Notes: generated by a model not told the origin, from the sequence alone. Shown: positions 9,849-20,190, counted from the first letter of the stretch. The stretch is 41,035 nt of DNA from Paramuribaculum intestinale (GCF_003024925.1 NZ_PUED01000004.1:1-41035), one strand, 5' to 3'. Numbers and translations: made by a program.

Positions 9849-10190
9849 TTAAAATTTAAGACCGCCCTCGCGAGCTGCGTCGGCCAATGATTTTACCCTG
9901 CCGTGGAACAGATAACCGTTGCGGTCAAAAACCACCTCGGTGATACCTGCAGCCTGAGCCTTGCCGGCGATGGCCTGACCCACTTTTGCGGCGATTTCAC
10001 ACTTTGTGCCGCCCTCGATACCCTTCGACGAAGTCGAGGCAAGAGTCTTGCCCGCCAGATCGTCGATCAGCTGCACGTATATCTGCTTGTTGCTGCGGAA
10101 CACCGACATGCGGGGACGCGCCGCAGTGCCCGAGATCTTGCCACGGATACGGGCCTTGATTTTATTTCTTCTGTCTTTCTTGGAGATCAT
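9849..10190 (-). CDS. rplR: 50S ribosomal protein uL18
   Basis: A 113-residue uL18, one of the 5S rRNA-binding proteins that carry 5S rRNA into the 50S subunit. [20 protein letters not shown] is the basic N-terminal region. [20 protein letters not shown] and the terminal [21 protein letters not shown] are conserved. It lies 19 nt after rplF and 5 nt before rpsE. Confidence 0.97.
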   Translation of the reverse strand: MISKKDRRNKIKARIRGKISGTAARPRMSVFRSNKQIYVQLIDDLAGKTLASTSSKGIEGGTKCEIAAKVGQAIAGKAQAAGITEVVFDRNGYLFHGRVKSLADAAREGGLKF

Positions 10191-10209
10191 TGTAGTATGC
10201 TTTTAGAGT

Positions 10210-10764
10210 TTACTTAGCGCTTGCCGACTTACCCGACTTACGACGGATAATCTCACCGACAAACTTGATACCCTTGCCCTTGTAGGGCTCCGGCTTACGC
10301 AGCGAACGGATCTTCGCGCACACCTGGCCCAGAAGCTGCTTGTCGTCGCTCTCCAGGATGATCAGCGGATTCTTGTTACGCTCGCTCTTCGCCTCTACCT
10401 TGACCTCCGGCGGAAGCTTTATATAGATAGCGTGGGAGTAACCAAGCGACAGCTCGAGCACCTGGCCAGTAGCCGCTGCACGGTAGCCCACACCCACCAG
10501 TTCCATCTCCTTGCGGTAGCCTTCCGACACTCCCACAACCATATTATGGATCAGAGCGCGGTAAAGACCATGCTGCGCACGGTGCTCACGGTCATCGCTC
10601 GGACGAGCCAGAGTCAGCTGGCCATCCTCCACCGTGATCTGGAGGTCGGGATTAATCTTCTGGCTGAGTTCGCCCTTGGGACCCTTTACGGTCACCACGT
10701 CGCCGGACACCTTTACGGTCACACCGGCAGGGATTGCTATGGGAGCCTTACCTATTCTTGACAT
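10210..10764 (-). CDS. rplF: 50S ribosomal protein uL6
   Basis: A 184-residue uL6 with two homologous beta-rich domains (about 1-82 and 83-170), located near the GTPase-associated centre. MSRIGKAPIAIPAGVTV and the C-terminal KPEPYKGKGIKFVGEIIRRK are diagnostic. It is unusual here in having a strong Shine-Dalgarno (see 10772-10779), where most neighbours have A/T-rich leaders with none. It is 16 nt after rpsH and 19 nt before rplR. Confidence 0.97.
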   Translation of the reverse strand: MSRIGKAPIAIPAGVTVKVSGDVVTVKGPKGELSQKINPDLQITVEDGQLTLARPSDDREHRAQHGLYRALIHNMVVGVSEGYRKEMELVGVGYRAAATGQVLELSLGYSHAIYIKLPPEVKVEAKSERNKNPLIILESDDKQLLGQVCAKIRSLRKPEPYKGKGIKFVGEIIRRKSGKSASAK

Positions 10765-10771
10765 AATCTAT

Positions 10772-10779
10772 CCTCCTCC
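10772..10779 (-). promoter_or_regulatory. Strong Shine-Dalgarno in front of rplF
   Basis: Read on the minus strand, GGAGGAGG occupies 10779-10772, then a 7-nt spacer leads to the rplF ATG at 10764. It lies inside the 16-nt rpsH-rplF gap, so protein-coding constraint does not explain it. Bacteroidetes mRNAs generally lack such sites because the anti-Shine-Dalgarno end of 16S rRNA is occluded, which makes this one stand out. Confidence 0.75.
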
Positions 10780-10780
10780 A

Positions 10781-11179
10781 TTAATAAACGTAACACAGCA
10801 CTTCGCCGCCGACCTTCAGGTCTTTGGCCTTCTTGTTGGTCATCACGCCCTGCGAAGTCGACAGGATCGCGATACCCAGTCCGTTGAGCACACGCGGCAT
10901 ATCCTTGTAGCCAGTATACTGGCGAAGACCCGGACGAGAAACTCTCTTCAGGTCCTTGATCGCGTTGACCTTGTCAACCGGATCATACTTCAGCGCGATC
11001 TTTATCACGCCGGCCGGAGTCTCACCGTCTATAAACTTGTAGTTAAGAATATAGCCTTGTTCAAAAAGAATCTTTGTGATTTCTTTTTTCAAGTTTGAGG
11101 CAGGGATCTCCACCACACGGTGGTTGGCCTTGATGGCATTCCTCAATCTTGTCAGATAATCTGCTATTGGATCAGTCAT
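10781..11179 (-). CDS. rpsH: 30S ribosomal protein uS8
   Basis: A 132-residue uS8, a primary 16S rRNA-binding protein of the central domain; in E. coli it represses the spc operon. MTDPIADYLTRLRNAIKA and the terminal LSTSQGVMTNKKAKDLKVGG are diagnostic. A 127-nt spacer containing several inverted repeats separates it from rpsN upstream, the longest gap in the spc block and a candidate control region. Confidence 0.97.
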   Translation of the reverse strand: MTDPIADYLTRLRNAIKANHRVVEIPASNLKKEITKILFEQGYILNYKFIDGETPAGVIKIALKYDPVDKVNAIKDLKRVSRPGLRQYTGYKDMPRVLNGLGIAILSTSQGVMTNKKAKDLKVGGEVLCYVY

Positions 11180-11201
11180 TTTTATTGTTGTTTTAAATTG
11201 A

Positions 11202-11291
11202 TTCGGACAATCCGAACAATATTTAATACTCGTCGGTTGTAATTCCGGAGAGCCGCCTCCGCCACGCCCTCATGGCGCTGTGGCAGGGCGT
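11202..11291 (-). promoter_or_regulatory. Structured spacer between rpsN and rpsH with alternative hairpins
   Basis: TTCGGA (11202-11207) pairs with TCCGAA (11211-11216). Further upstream in the transcript two pairings are mutually exclusive. In one, GCCAC (11261-11265) pairs with GTGGC (11280-11284) and encloses GCC/GGC. In the other, ACGCCC (11264-11269) pairs with GGGCGT (11286-11291). Such overlapping alternatives are typical of switchable leaders, but no U-tract or known binding site is recognised. A regulatory role is inference. Confidence 0.35.
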
Positions 11292-11306
11292 CTCGCGCAG
11301 CAACTA

Positions 11307-11576
11307 TTACCAGCTCGCCTTCTTGACACCCGGGATCAGACCCTGAGAGGCCATCTCGCGGAACTGTATTCTCGACAGTCCGAACTGACGCATGTAGCCT
11401 TTCGGACGGCCGGTGATGCTGCAGCGGTTGTGCATGCGCACCTTCGAGGCATTTTTGGGCAGAAGCTGCAGACCCTCGTAGTCGCCGGCTGCCTTCAGGG
11501 CATCGTGCTTGGCGGCATACTTGGCCACGAGCTTAGCTCTCTTCACCTCGCGGGCTTTCATTGATTCTTTTGCCAT
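11307..11576 (-). CDS. rpsN: 30S ribosomal protein uS14 (zinc-independent form)
   Basis: An 89-residue uS14 of the 30S head. It is the long form with a single cysteine ([15 protein letters not shown]) and no CxxC pairs, so it does not need zinc. The C-terminus [24 protein letters not shown] is diagnostic. It is 21 nt after rplE and is followed by a long structured spacer before rpsH. Confidence 0.97.
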   Translation of the reverse strand: MAKESMKAREVKRAKLVAKYAAKHDALKAAGDYEGLQLLPKNASKVRMHNRCSITGRPKGYMRQFGLSRIQFREMASQGLIPGVKKASW

Positions 11577-11597
11577 TTCTTCGTAGTAAGCTTGGGG

Positions 11598-12149
11598 TTA
11601 CTTTTTAGCATTCTTGAAGGGCAGACCGAATTCCTTCAGAAGAGCATAGCCCTCCTCGTCGGTGTTGGCCGAAGTCACGAAAGTGATGTTCATGCCCAGA
11701 AGCTTGCTGATGTTGTCGATATTGATCTCGGGGAAGATGATCTGCTCGGTGATGCCCAGTGTGTAGTTGCCACGGCCGTCGAGCTTGCCCTCGATACCCT
11801 TAAAGTCGCGGATACGCGGAAGAGCCACACGGATCAGACGCTCCAGGAACTCATACATCTTGTCGCGACGAAGAGTCACCATCACGCCCACCGGCATCTT
11901 CTTGCGAAGCTTGAAGTTCGAGATATCCTTGCGCGACAGAGTAGCCACAGCCTTCTGGCCGGTGATGTCCGTCAGCTCACGGATAGCCGTCTCGATGATC
12001 TTCTTGTCCTGAGTGGCTTCGCCAAGACCCTGATTGATCACAATCTTCTTCAGGGTCGGAACCTGCATGACGCTTGTGTAGTTGAACTGCTTCACCAGAG
12101 CAGGCACTATCCGCTCCTTATAGTCGTTTTTCAGTGTCGTTGTGCTCAT
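11598..12149 (-). CDS. rplE: 50S ribosomal protein uL5
   Basis: A 183-residue uL5, a 5S rRNA-binding protein at the central protuberance. I place the start at the ATG at 12149 ([20 protein letters not shown]) rather than the GTG one codon earlier. The ATG overlaps the rplX stop as TGATG (1 nt shared), implying translational coupling. A purine-rich AGGAGAGGAG lies about 8 nt upstream, but it is also coding sequence for the rplX C-terminus, so its role is uncertain. The C-terminal [22 protein letters not shown] is typical. Confidence 0.97.
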   Translation of the reverse strand: MSTTTLKNDYKERIVPALVKQFNYTSVMQVPTLKKIVINQGLGEATQDKKIIETAIRELTDITGQKAVATLSRKDISNFKLRKKMPVGVMVTLRRDKMYEFLERLIRVALPRIRDFKGIEGKLDGRGNYTLGITEQIIFPEINIDNISKLLGMNITFVTSANTDEEGYALLKEFGLPFKNAKK

Positions 12150-12469
12150 CACTTAATCTCCTCTCCTGACTTTTGTGCGTAACGTACGGAACGACCCTCA
12201 TCGTTCTTCTTGCGGAAGACACGAGTCGGCTTGCCGCTCTTGGGGTCTATCAGGCTCAGATTCGAAACGTGTACCGGAGCCTCCATCTTCACTAAACCGC
12301 CCTGCGGATGCTTCGCGCTGGGCTTCGTTGCCTTCGTGACGACATTCACGCCCTCCACGATGGCACGCTGCTTGGCCGCATCGACCTTCAGCACGCGGCC
12401 CGTCTTGCCGCGGTCATCGCCCGCCAGCACATAGACTGTGTCGCCCTTCTTGATATTAATCTTGTTCAT
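12149..12469 (-). CDS. rplX: 50S ribosomal protein uL24
   Basis: A 106-residue uL24, an assembly-initiator protein at the exit tunnel rim. The N-terminal KOW motif ([21 protein letters not shown], residues about 4-25) is clear, followed by [14 protein letters not shown]. It is 24 nt after rplN, and its stop overlaps the rplE start by one nucleotide. Confidence 0.97.
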   Translation of the reverse strand: MNKINIKKGDTVYVLAGDDRGKTGRVLKVDAAKQRAIVEGVNVVTKATKPSAKHPQGGLVKMEAPVHVSNLSLIDPKSGKPTRVFRKKNDEGRSVRYAQKSGEEIK

Positions 12470-12493
12470 TGTCTGTTTGTACTATCACGGGAA

Positions 12494-12859
12494 TTATAAC
12501 ACTTCCGGAGCCAGCGACACGATCTTCATGTTTGTGGCACGCAGCTCGCGGGCCACCGGACCGAAGATACGGGTGCCGCGCAGTTCGCCGGCATTGTTGA
12601 GAAGCACGCAAGCGTTGTCGTCGAAGCGGATATAGCTTCCGTCTTGCCTGCGGATCTCCTTCTTGGTGCGTACCACCACGGCCTTCGACACCGTGCCCTT
12701 CTTCACATCCGACGAAGGAATCACGCTCTTGACCGACACCACGATGATGTCGCCAACCGTAGCATAACGGCGGCCGGTGCCACCCAGCACGTGGATGCAC
12801 AGGGCCTCCTTGGCGCCGCTGTTGTCGGCTACCGTCAATCGGCTTTCTGTCTGTATCAT
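12494..12859 (-). CDS. rplN: 50S ribosomal protein uL14
   Basis: A 121-residue uL14, which forms inter-subunit bridges with 16S r[23 protein letters not shown] and the terminal [17 protein letters not shown] are diagnostic. It opens the spc block, 5 nt after rpsQ with no visible promoter, so the S10 and spc blocks appear to be co-transcribed. Confidence 0.98.
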   Translation of the reverse strand: MIQTESRLTVADNSGAKEALCIHVLGGTGRRYATVGDIIVVSVKSVIPSSDVKKGTVSKAVVVRTKKEIRRQDGSYIRFDDNACVLLNNAGELRGTRIFGPVARELRATNMKIVSLAPEVL

Positions 12860-12864
12860 GATGC

Positions 12865-13122
12865 TTATTTAACTTTTTCGATGATTTCTACTAATCTCCA
12901 TCTCTTGGTCTTGCTCAAGGGGCGGGTCTCCATCAGACGGACGGTATCGCCTACCGAGCACTCGTTCTTCTCGTCGTGCGCGTGATACTTCTTCGTCTTG
13001 TTGACAAACTTGCCGTAGATAGGATGCTTCTCCTTCCACTTAACGGTCACAGTGATCGTCTTGTCGCCCTTGTTGCTCGACACAACGCCTATGCGTTCCT
13101 TACGTAAATTTCTTTCTTCCAT
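12865..13122 (-). CDS. rpsQ: 30S ribosomal protein uS17
   Basis: An 85-residue uS17, an OB-fold primary binder of 16S rRNA. It includes the conserved [16 protein letters not shown] and [20 protein letters not shown] segments. It is the last gene of the S10 block, 17 nt after rpmC and 5 nt before rplN. Confidence 0.97.
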   Translation of the reverse strand: MEERNLRKERIGVVSSNKGDKTITVTVKWKEKHPIYGKFVNKTKKYHAHDEKNECSVGDTVRLMETRPLSKTKRWRLVEIIEKVK

Positions 13123-13139
13123 AGTTTCCTCAGCGCTGT

Positions 13140-13337
13140 TTATTTGTTGTTGAGCTCACGCTGGCGCAACTCTGTCTTCACGCGGGCTATCATGCGGCGG
13201 TCGCGGCGTATCTGAGCGGGATTGTCAATCGGAGATACCGAATGATTGATCTTCAGCTGCGCATATTCATGCTCCATCACTTCCAGACGCTCCTTGAGGT
13301 CCTGCGTGCTCAGCTCTTTTATCTCTACTTTTTTCAT
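13140..13337 (-). CDS. rpmC: 50S ribosomal protein uL29
   Basis: A 65-residue two-helix protein at the exit tunnel, part of the docking site for trigger factor and SRP. It begins [20 protein letters not shown] and contains [23 protein letters not shown], the typical uL29 second helix. It is 6 nt after rplP and 17 nt before rpsQ. Confidence 0.96.
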   Translation of the reverse strand: MKKVEIKELSTQDLKERLEVMEHEYAQLKINHSVSPIDNPAQIRRDRRMIARVKTELRQRELNNK

Positions 13338-13343
13338 AATCGC

Positions 13344-13775
13344 TTACACGTTTTGAGTCGGATCATAGTCACGACGTACCACAAACTTCGTTATCACCGG
13401 AAGCTTCTGGGCTGCCAGACGCAGCGCCTCCTTGGCGATGTCGTAGCTGACACCCTCCACCTCGATGAGCATGCGGCCGGGAGTCACAGGAGCCACGAAA
13501 CCTTCGGGCGAACCTTTACCTTTACCCATTCGCACCTCGGCAGGCTTCTTGGTGATAGGCTTGTCGGGGAATATGCGGATCCATATCTGACCCTGACGCT
13601 GCATGTAGCGGGTCACGGCCACACGAGCAGCCTCGATCTGACGGCCAGTGATCCACTTCGACTCAAGAGTCTTAATGCCAAACGAACCGAAGGCCAACTG
13701 GTTGCCACGCTGAGCAATGCCCTTCATGCGGCCTTTCTGCGCGCGGCGGAATTTTGTTTTCTTGGGTTGTAACAT
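13344..13775 (-). CDS. rplP: 50S ribosomal protein uL16
   Basis: A 143-residue uL16, located near the A-site tRNA elbow and needed for late 50S maturation. [19 protein letters not shown] at the N-terminus and the central [24 protein letters not shown] region are diagnostic. It is 21 nt after rpsC and 6 nt before rpmC. Confidence 0.98.
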   Translation of the reverse strand: MLQPKKTKFRRAQKGRMKGIAQRGNQLAFGSFGIKTLESKWITGRQIEAARVAVTRYMQRQGQIWIRIFPDKPITKKPAEVRMGKGKGSPEGFVAPVTPGRMLIEVEGVSYDIAKEALRLAAQKLPVITKFVVRRDYDPTQNV

Positions 13776-13796
13776 CTTCTTTTACTATGAGTTGGT

Positions 13797-14546
13797 TTAA
13801 CGGTTGCCAGCGCCACCCTTACCGCCACGGAAACCGCGGCCGCCGCGATCGCGACGAGGAGCGCCCTGGCCCGGACGGCTCTCTTTGCCCTGAGAAGTGA
13901 ATGAAGGAGCCAGATCCTTCTTGCCATAGACCTCGCCACGGCAGATCCACACCTTAACACCGATCACGCCCACCTTTGTGTGAGCCTCCACAAGAGCGTA
14001 GTCGATATCGGCACGCAGAGTGTGGAGCGGAGTACGACCCTCCTTGAACATCTCCGAGCGTGCGATCTCAGCACCGTTCAGACGGCCGCTGATCTGCACC
14101 TTGATGCCCTCGGCACCGCTGCGCATCGTAGCGGCGATAGCCATCTTCACGGCACGGCGGTAAGCGATCTTGCCCTCGATCTGGCGAGCTATCGTGCTTG
14201 CCACGATCTGAGCGTCGAGATCCGGACGCTTCACCTCGAAAATGTTGATCTGTACATCCTTGTCGGTGATCTTCTTGAGTTCCTCCTTGAGCTTGTCGAC
14301 CTCCTGGCCGCCCTTGCCTATGATCAGACCCGGACGAGAGGTGCACACCGTGATGGTGATCAGCTTGAGAGTACGCTCGATGACGATACGCGACACACTG
14401 CACTTGGCAAGGCGGACGTTGAGATATTTGCGCAGCTTCGAATCCTCAAGGATATTGTCGGCCAGCTTCTTGACGTCATACCAGTTGGAGTCCCAACCGC
14501 GGACAATACCCAGACGGTTGCTAACAGGATTTACTTTCTGTCCCAT
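13797..14546 (-). CDS. rpsC: 30S ribosomal protein uS3
   Basis: A 249-residue uS3 at the mRNA entry site. A type II KH domain is seen with its GxxG loop at residues 77-80 (IGKGG), followed by the C-terminal domain ([17 protein letters not shown] to VKVWICRGE). It ends in a roughly 30-residue Arg/Gly-rich tail with RGG-like repeats ([19 protein letters not shown]), longer and more basic than the E. coli protein. It is 3 nt after rplV and 21 nt before rplP. Confidence 0.97.
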   Translation of the reverse strand: MGQKVNPVSNRLGIVRGWDSNWYDVKKLADNILEDSKLRKYLNVRLAKCSVSRIVIERTLKLITITVCTSRPGLIIGKGGQEVDKLKEELKKITDKDVQINIFEVKRPDLDAQIVASTIARQIEGKIAYRRAVKMAIAATMRSGAEGIKVQISGRLNGAEIARSEMFKEGRTPLHTLRADIDYALVEAHTKVGVIGVKVWICRGEVYGKKDLAPSFTSQGKESRPGQGAPRRDRGGRGFRGGKGGAGNR

Positions 14547-14549
14547 GCC

Positions 14550-14960
14550 TTATGCTTTCTTTTTAGCGTTTTCGATTGTGTCTACTACGAGAGTCACGTG
14601 GTTGGCACGCTTGCGGATACGATAACCGCGACCCTGGGGAGCCGGACGCAGACGCTTCAGCATCGGAGCGCAGTTAACGTAGATCGTGCTCACACACAGC
14701 TCGCCGTTCTCGGCCTTTCTCTCATTCTTGGCTTCCCAGTTGGCGATAGCGCTCCGCAGCAGCTTCTCAAGCTTGGCAGCGGCCTCCTTGTTGGAGAACT
14801 TCAGGATGCCCAGCGCACGGAACACTTCAACGCCGCGCACCATATCCGCAACAAGACGCATCTTGCGCGGCGACGAAGGGATATTGGTCAGCTTCGCGAA
14901 GGCAATCTCCTTGCGCTCGGCCTTGATCCTTTCGGCAGTATTTCTTTTTCTTACACCCAT
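14550..14960 (-). CDS. rplV: 50S ribosomal protein uL22
   Basis: A 136-residue uL22 whose extended beta-hairpin lines the exit tunnel. It contains [17 protein letters not shown] and the C-terminal [21 protein letters not shown] hairpin region; alterations there give macrolide resistance in other bacteria, and none is obvious here. It is 45 nt after rpsS and 3 nt before rpsC. Confidence 0.97.
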   Translation of the reverse strand: MGVRKRNTAERIKAERKEIAFAKLTNIPSSPRKMRLVADMVRGVEVFRALGILKFSNKEAAAKLEKLLRSAIANWEAKNERKAENGELCVSTIYVNCAPMLKRLRPAPQGRGYRIRKRANHVTLVVDTIENAKKKA

Positions 14961-15005
14961 TTGTATTTTTCTTTCTTTTTTCTTGTTAATGTCGGCGCCC
15001 GACTA

Positions 15006-15272
15006 TCACTTCTTGTTGCCGCCGTGGCCGCGGAAGTTACGTGTCGGAGCGAATTCTCCCAGCTTGTGGCCTACCATGTTCTCGGTCACGTAGACAGGGA
15101 TGAACTTGTTGCCGTTGTGGATCGCAAACGTGTGGCCTACGAATTCGGGAGCGATCATCGAAGCACGGCTCCATGTCTTGATCACCGACTTCTTGCCGCT
15201 CTCTTCCATCGCGGTCACCTTCTTCTCCAGCTTCACGCTGATATACGGCCCTTTCTTTAACGAACGACTCAT
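15006..15272 (-). CDS. rpsS: 30S ribosomal protein uS19
   Basis: An 88-residue uS19 of the 30S head, partner of uS13. [19 protein letters not shown] and the segment [27 protein letters not shown] are diagnostic. It is 19 nt after rplB and 45 nt before rplV. Confidence 0.97.
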   Translation of the reverse strand: MSRSLKKGPYISVKLEKKVTAMEESGKKSVIKTWSRASMIAPEFVGHTFAIHNGNKFIPVYVTENMVGHKLGEFAPTRNFRGHGGNKK

Positions 15273-15291
15273 ATTGCTTTACTTAATCAGA

Positions 15292-16119
15292 TTACTTTTT
15301 CCTTCTTTCAATAATGTACTTCGAAGAGCTCTTCTTCGGCGCACGTGTCTTGAGACCCTTGCTGTAAAGACCCTTGCGCGAACGCGGATGTCCGCCCGAA
15401 GCGCGTCCCTCGCCGCCGCCCATCGGGTGGTCGACAGGATTCATCACTACGCCGCGGTTGCGCGGACGGCGGCCAAGCCAGCGGGAGCGTCCGGCCTTGC
15501 CGCTGCGCTCCAGCGAGTGCTCGCTGTTGCCCACGACACCTACCGTAGCCTTGCATGTGGCCAGGATCTTGCGGGTTTCGCCAGAAGGTAATTTGATTAT
15601 AGCATAGTCGCCCTCGCGCGATACAAGCTGCGCGAATGTACCGGCCGAACGAGCCATGAAAGCGCCCTGTCCGGGACGCAGCTCGATGCAGTGGATGAGA
15701 GTACCGACGGGGATGTTCTTCAGAGGAAGCGAGTTGCCTACCTCGGGAGCTGCCTCAGCTCCGCTCATCACCTTAGTTCCTACTTCCAGGCCGTTGGGTG
15801 CAATGATATATGCCTTGGCACCGTCGACATAGTAGAGAAGCGCGATTCGCGCCGACCGGTTGGGGTCATACTCTATCGACTTTACCACGGCAGGCACACC
15901 GTCTTTGTTTCTCTTGAAGTCGATGATGCGGTATTTCCTCTTGTGACCCCCACCCAGGTAACGGTTGGTGAGGTGTCCCTCGGCGTTGCGGCCGCCCGAG
16001 GATTTCTTGCCGACTGTAAGAGATTTCTCTGGCGTAGTAGCAGTGATCGTACCTTTGAATACGCCAATAACCTTGTGTCTTTGCCCCGGTGTAGTGGGCT
16101 TGAATTTTCTTACTGCCAT
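15292..16119 (-). CDS. rplB: 50S ribosomal protein uL2
   Basis: A 275-residue uL2, a 23S rRNA-binding protein needed for subunit association and peptidyl-transferase activity. The conserved loop [12 protein letters not shown] starts at residue 227 and places the catalytically important His at 231 (H229 in E. coli). [19 protein letters not shown] is the typical N-terminus. It is 7 nt after rplW. Confidence 0.98.
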   Translation of the reverse strand: MAVRKFKPTTPGQRHKVIGVFKGTITATTPEKSLTVGKKSSGGRNAEGHLTNRYLGGGHKRKYRIIDFKRNKDGVPAVVKSIEYDPNRSARIALLYYVDGAKAYIIAPNGLEVGTKVMSGAEAAPEVGNSLPLKNIPVGTLIHCIELRPGQGAFMARSAGTFAQLVSREGDYAIIKLPSGETRKILATCKATVGVVGNSEHSLERSGKAGRSRWLGRRPRNRGVVMNPVDHPMGGGEGRASGGHPRSRKGLYSKGLKTRAPKKSSSKYIIERRKK

Positions 16120-16126
16120 CTCTTAT

Positions 16127-16417
16127 TTATATGTTGCTGTAAAAGTCTATCGTCTGGCCTTCGCCTACGGTGATGAAAGCCTTCTTGTAAGAGTTGCTCT
16201 TACCGCGAAGAAGACCGCTCTTGGTCCAGCGGCTCTTGTTCTTGCCGCGCACCACTGCCGTGTTGACGCTCACAACCTTGACGCCGTAAAGCTTCTCCAC
16301 AAGGCTCTTGATCTCGGCCTTGTTGGCCTGGGGCGACACGCGGAACGTATAGCGGTTGAGCTTCTCCGTCAGCTTGGTCGCCTTTTCGGTGACTATGGGG
16401 GTTATTGTTATGTCCAT
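16127..16417 (-). CDS. rplW: 50S ribosomal protein uL23
   Basis: A 96-residue uL23 at the exit tunnel, the main docking site for trigger factor and SRP. MDITITPIVTEKATKLTEKL and the KAEIKSLVEKLYGVKVVSVN segment are diagnostic. It is 17 nt after rplD and 7 nt before rplB. Confidence 0.97.
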   Translation of the reverse strand: MDITITPIVTEKATKLTEKLNRYTFRVSPQANKAEIKSLVEKLYGVKVVSVNTAVVRGKNKSRWTKSGLLRGKSNSYKKAFITVGEGQTIDFYSNI

Positions 16418-16434
16418 TTCAAGTTGCTTTTTTG

Positions 16435-17055
16435 TCAGAGATTGTTGATGACCTCAAGGCCACCCTCCGTCAGGACGATGGCATTGCTCTTCATTATCGC
16501 ATAAGTGTTGACGTCCGAAGCGCGCATGATGCAGGCACCCGGAACATTTCGAGCCGACAAATATACGTTTTTATTGTTGTCCGCTAAAATGACGAGCAGC
16601 TTTTTGCCCTCGGCTTCAAGATTTTTAGCAAAATTTATAAAATCTTTAGTCTTAGGAGCCTCGAAAGTGAAGTTTTCAACCACCTTCACCTGACCGTCCT
16701 GCACCTTGTAGGTCCAGGCGCTGCGACGGGCGAGCTGCTTCACCTTCTTGTTGAGCTTGAAGCGATAGTCGCGGGGACGAGGACCGAATACACGGCCGCC
16801 ACCAACCAGAAGCGGAGAATTGATATCGCCGATACGGGCACCGCCGCCACCTTTCTGCTTGTGAAGCTTACGGGTCGAACCCGAAACCTCGCTGCGCTCC
16901 TTCGACTTGTGTGTGCCCTGACGCTGGTTGGCCAGATACTGCTTCACGTCGAGGTATACCGAATGCTCGTTGGCGTCGATAGCAAACACCGCGTCGTTGA
17001 GCTGAGCCTTGCGGCCGGTATCCTCACCTTTGATATTGTATATCGCGAGTTCCAT
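16435..17055 (-). CDS. rplD: 50S ribosomal protein uL4
   Basis: A 206-residue uL4 whose long loop reaches into the exit tunnel. [19 protein letters not shown], followed by the loop region around [23 protein letters not shown], is typical. In E. coli uL4 represses the S10 operon. Its start overlaps the rplC stop as TAATG (1 nt), so the two are translationally coupled. It is 17 nt before rplW. Confidence 0.97.
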   Translation of the reverse strand: MELAIYNIKGEDTGRKAQLNDAVFAIDANEHSVYLDVKQYLANQRQGTHKSKERSEVSGSTRKLHKQKGGGGARIGDINSPLLVGGGRVFGPRPRDYRFKLNKKVKQLARRSAWTYKVQDGQVKVVENFTFEAPKTKDFINFAKNLEAEGKKLLVILADNNKNVYLSARNVPGACIMRASDVNTYAIMKSNAIVLTEGGLEVINNL

Positions 17056-17675
17056 TATTTCTCAATTTTTACGATTGAACCTTTACATCCGGGTATCGAA
17101 CCCTTGATCAGAAGCAGATTGTGCTCCGGCATCACACGCAGCACCTGGAGGTTCTGCACAGTCACGCACTCGTTGCCCATCTGGCCGGCCATGCGCATAC
17201 CCTTGAACACCTTCGCGGGATACGAGCAGGCACCTATCGAACCGGGAGCACGCAGACGGTTGTGCTGGCCGTGGGTGCTCTGGCCCACACCACCGAAACC
17301 GTGACGCTTCACTACGCCTTGATAGCCCTTACCCTTCGAAGTACCCTGAATGTCGACAAAGTCGCTTTCAGTGAAAAGGCTGTCGACGGTGATAGTGTCA
17401 CCGGCCTTGTATTCGCCTTCAAAGCCCTTGAACTCGGCCAAGTGTCGCTGCGGGTTGACTCCTGCCTTCTTGAAGTGGCCGGCCTCGGGAGCATTGGTGT
17501 GCTTGTCTTTCTTCTCGACAAAACCAAGCTGCAGAGCGCTGTAGCCGTCAGTTTCGGCAGTCTTTACCTGAGTCACTACGCAAGGACCTACTTCGATAAC
17601 AGTGCACGGCACGTTCTTGCCGTCGGCACTGAAAACGGATGTCATTCCGATTTTCTTTCCTAATAATCCTGGCAT
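17055..17675 (-). CDS. rplC: 50S ribosomal protein uL3
   Basis: A 206-residue uL3, an early assembly protein reaching towards the peptidyl-transferase centre. [20 protein letters not shown] and the central [19 protein letters not shown] segment are diagnostic. It is 58 nt after rpsJ and overlaps rplD by one nucleotide. Confidence 0.98.
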   Translation of the reverse strand: MPGLLGKKIGMTSVFSADGKNVPCTVIEVGPCVVTQVKTAETDGYSALQLGFVEKKDKHTNAPEAGHFKKAGVNPQRHLAEFKGFEGEYKAGDTITVDSLFTESDFVDIQGTSKGKGYQGVVKRHGFGGVGQSTHGQHNRLRAPGSIGACSYPAKVFKGMRMAGQMGNECVTVQNLQVLRVMPEHNLLLIKGSIPGCKGSIVKIEK

Positions 17676-17733
17676 TTCTCTTTGTTTTTAATAGTTGCTT
17701 TTCGTTGAATGTTCTGAATCTTTCGCAAGGCTA

Positions 17734-18039
17734 TCACACCTTGATCTCGACCTCTACACCGCTCGGAAGTTCAAGCTTCATCAGCGCATCGACAGTCTTG
17801 GCAGTCGAATTGTAGATGTCGATGAGGCGCTTGAACGAAGAGAGCTGGAACTGCTCGCGGCTCTTCTTGTTGACAAAAGTCGAGCGGTTGACAGTGAAGA
17901 TCCGCTTGTGGGTAGGCAGGGGTATCGGACCGCTGATCACAGCGCCGGTAGCCTTTACGGTCTTCACAATCTTCTCAGCCGACTTGTCGACCAGATTGTG
18001 ATCGTAAGATTTCAGTTTGATTCTGATTTTCTGGCTCAT
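17734..18039 (-). CDS. rpsJ: 30S ribosomal protein uS10
   Basis: A 101-residue uS10 of the 30S head, also the partner of NusB in transcription antitermination. [20 protein letters not shown] and [20 protein letters not shown] are diagnostic. It follows fusA by only 24 nt. tuf, which lies between these genes in Proteobacteria, is absent here, as I recall is usual in Bacteroidetes. Confidence 0.97.
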   Translation of the reverse strand: MSQKIRIKLKSYDHNLVDKSAEKIVKTVKATGAVISGPIPLPTHKRIFTVNRSTFVNKKSREQFQLSSFKRLIDIYNSTAKTVDALMKLELPSGVEVEIKV

Positions 18040-18063
18040 ATTGTTGTTTGGAATGAATGATTT

Positions 18064-20190
18064 TTATTTGAGCAAATCCACACGGCCCTGGCACTCGGTC
18101 AGCACATTCTTGGCGATCGAGCTGCTTACCTCGCTGTAGTGGGAGAACGACATGGTCGATGTTGCACGGCCGGATGTGATCGTACGCAGAGCGGTCACAT
18201 AGCCGAACATCTCGGCAAGAGGAGCCTTGGCCTTCACGACACGGGCGCCGCTGCGGCTGGTTTCCATACCCTCTACCTGACCGCGACGCTTGTTAAGGTC
18301 GGAGATCACGTCACCCATGTTCTCCTCCGGAGTCACGACCTCGATCTTCATGATCGGCTCAAGCAGAACCGGACCGGCCTTCTCCGAAGCCTTCTTGAAG
18401 GCCTGGATGGCGCAAAGCTCAAACGAGAGCTGGTCGGAGTCTACGGGGTGGAACGATCCGTCGATCACAGTCACTTTCAGATATTCCACGGGATAACCGG
18501 CGAGAACGCCATTCTTCATCGCTGCAGCAAAGCCCTTCTGAATGCTCGGGATGAACTCCTTGGGAATGTTACCGCCCTTCACCTCGTCGACAAACTGGAG
18601 GTTGCCCTCGAAGCCCTCGTCGACAGGCTCCACGCGAACAATGATGTCGGCAAACTTACCACGGCCACCTGTCTGCTTCTTGAACACCTCGCGAAGCTCA
18701 ACAGGCTTGGTGATAGCCTCCTTGTAGGTAACCTGCGGGCGACCCTGGTTGCACTCAACCTTGAACTCGCGGCGCAGACGGTCGATGATGATGTCGAGGT
18801 GAAGCTCACCCATACCGCTGATCACGGTCTGACCGGTCTCCTCGTTGGTCTGTACACGGAAGGTCGGATCCTCCTCAGCAAGCTTCTGCAGACCCACGCC
18901 CAGCTTGTCGAGGTCCTTCTGAGTCTTCGGCTCCACAGCGATACCGATCACGGGATCGGGGAAGTCCATAGCCTCGAGGACAATCGGATGGTTCTCATCG
19001 CAGAGAGTGTCGCCGGTGCGGATATCCTTGAAGCCCACACCTGCGCCTATGTCGCCGCAGCCAATCATCTCCTTAGCGTTCTGCTTGTTGGAGTGCATCT
19101 GGAACAGACGGCTCACGCGCTCTTTCTTACCCGAACGGGCGTTGAGCACGTAGCTTCCGGCAACAACGTCGCCGCTGTACACGCGGAAGAATGTCAGACG
19201 ACCCACATACGGGTCGGTCGCGATCTTGAACGCAAGAGCACACATCGGAGCTTCGCTCGACGGCTCACGGGTCTCAACCTCATCGGGGCTCGAGGGATTG
19301 TGACCCTCTACAGCACCGGCGTCGAGAGGCGAAGGCAGGTATGCGCACACACAGTCGAGCAGAGGCTGAACACCCTTGTTCTTGAACGACGATCCGCAGA
19401 TCATCGGCACGATCTCCATCGAGAGAGTACCCTTGCGGAGAGCGCGACGGATCTCATCCTCGCCGATAGTCGAGGGATCGTCGAAATATTTCTCCATCAG
19501 AGCGTCGTCAAACTCGGCGATCTTCTCAAGCATCTTGTCGCGATACTCCTGAGCCTCGTCCATCAGATTGGCAGGGATATCCTCCACAGAATACTCGGCA
19601 CCCATGGTCTCGTCGTGCCAGAAGATAGCCTTCATGCGGATCAGATCCACAACGCCCTTGAATGTCTCCTCGGCGCCGATAGGTATCTGGATCGGGCAGG
19701 GATTGGCTCCGAGCACCTCCTTGAGCTGGCGGCACACTTCGAAGAAGTTTGCGCCCGAACGGTCCATCTTGTTAACATAGCCGATACGGGGAACATTATA
19801 CTTGTCAGCCTGGCGCCATACGGTTTCCGACTGAGGCTCTACACCGCCCACAGCACAGAATGTGGCCACAGCTCCGTCGAGCACACGCAGCGAACGCTCC
19901 ACCTCCACAGTGAAGTCAACGTGTCCCGGAGTGTCGATAAGATTGATCTTGTACTTTTCGTCGGCATACTTCCAGAATGCTGTGGTTGCAGCCGATGTGA
20001 TGGTGATGCCACGCTCCTGCTCCTGCTCCATCCAGTCCATGGTGGCGCCGCCGTCGTGCACCTCACCTATTTTGTGAGTCAGACCCGTATAGAAAAGTAT
20101 GCGCTCGGACGTCGTCGTCTTGCCGGCGTCGATATGAGCCATAATGCCGATATTACGGGTGTACTTCAGTTGTTCGTCAGATTTTCCCAT
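18064..20190 (-). CDS. fusA: Translation elongation factor G
   Basis: A 708-residue translocation GTPase. The P-loop AHIDAGKTT is at residues 18-25, followed by switch II DTPGH, G4 NKMD and domains II-V. Domain IV includes the loop near [20 protein letters not shown]. Length and all GTPase motifs are normal. It lies 55 nt after rpsG and 24 nt before rpsJ, joining the str block (rpsL, rpsG, fusA) directly to the S10 block. There is no sign of a second, truncated or fusidic-acid-type paralogue. Confidence 0.98.
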   Translation of the reverse strand: MGKSDEQLKYTRNIGIMAHIDAGKTTTSERILFYTGLTHKIGEVHDGGATMDWMEQEQERGITITSAATTAFWKYADEKYKINLIDTPGHVDFTVEVERSLRVLDGAVATFCAVGGVEPQSETVWRQADKYNVPRIGYVNKMDRSGANFFEVCRQLKEVLGANPCPIQIPIGAEETFKGVVDLIRMKAIFWHDETMGAEYSVEDIPANLMDEAQEYRDKMLEKIAEFDDALMEKYFDDPSTIGEDEIRRALRKGTLSMEIVPMICGSSFKNKGVQPLLDCVCAYLPSPLDAGAVEGHNPSSPDEVETREPSSEAPMCALAFKIATDPYVGRLTFFRVYSGDVVAGSYVLNARSGKKERVSRLFQMHSNKQNAKEMIGCGDIGAGVGFKDIRTGDTLCDENHPIVLEAMDFPDPVIGIAVEPKTQKDLDKLGVGLQKLAEEDPTFRVQTNEETGQTVISGMGELHLDIIIDRLRREFKVECNQGRPQVTYKEAITKPVELREVFKKQTGGRGKFADIIVRVEPVDEGFEGNLQFVDEVKGGNIPKEFIPSIQKGFAAAMKNGVLAGYPVEYLKVTVIDGSFHPVDSDQLSFELCAIQAFKKASEKAGPVLLEPIMKIEVVTPEENMGDVISDLNKRRGQVEGMETSRSGARVVKAKAPLAEMFGYVTALRTITSGRATSTMSFSHYSEVSSSIAKNVLTECQGRVDLLK

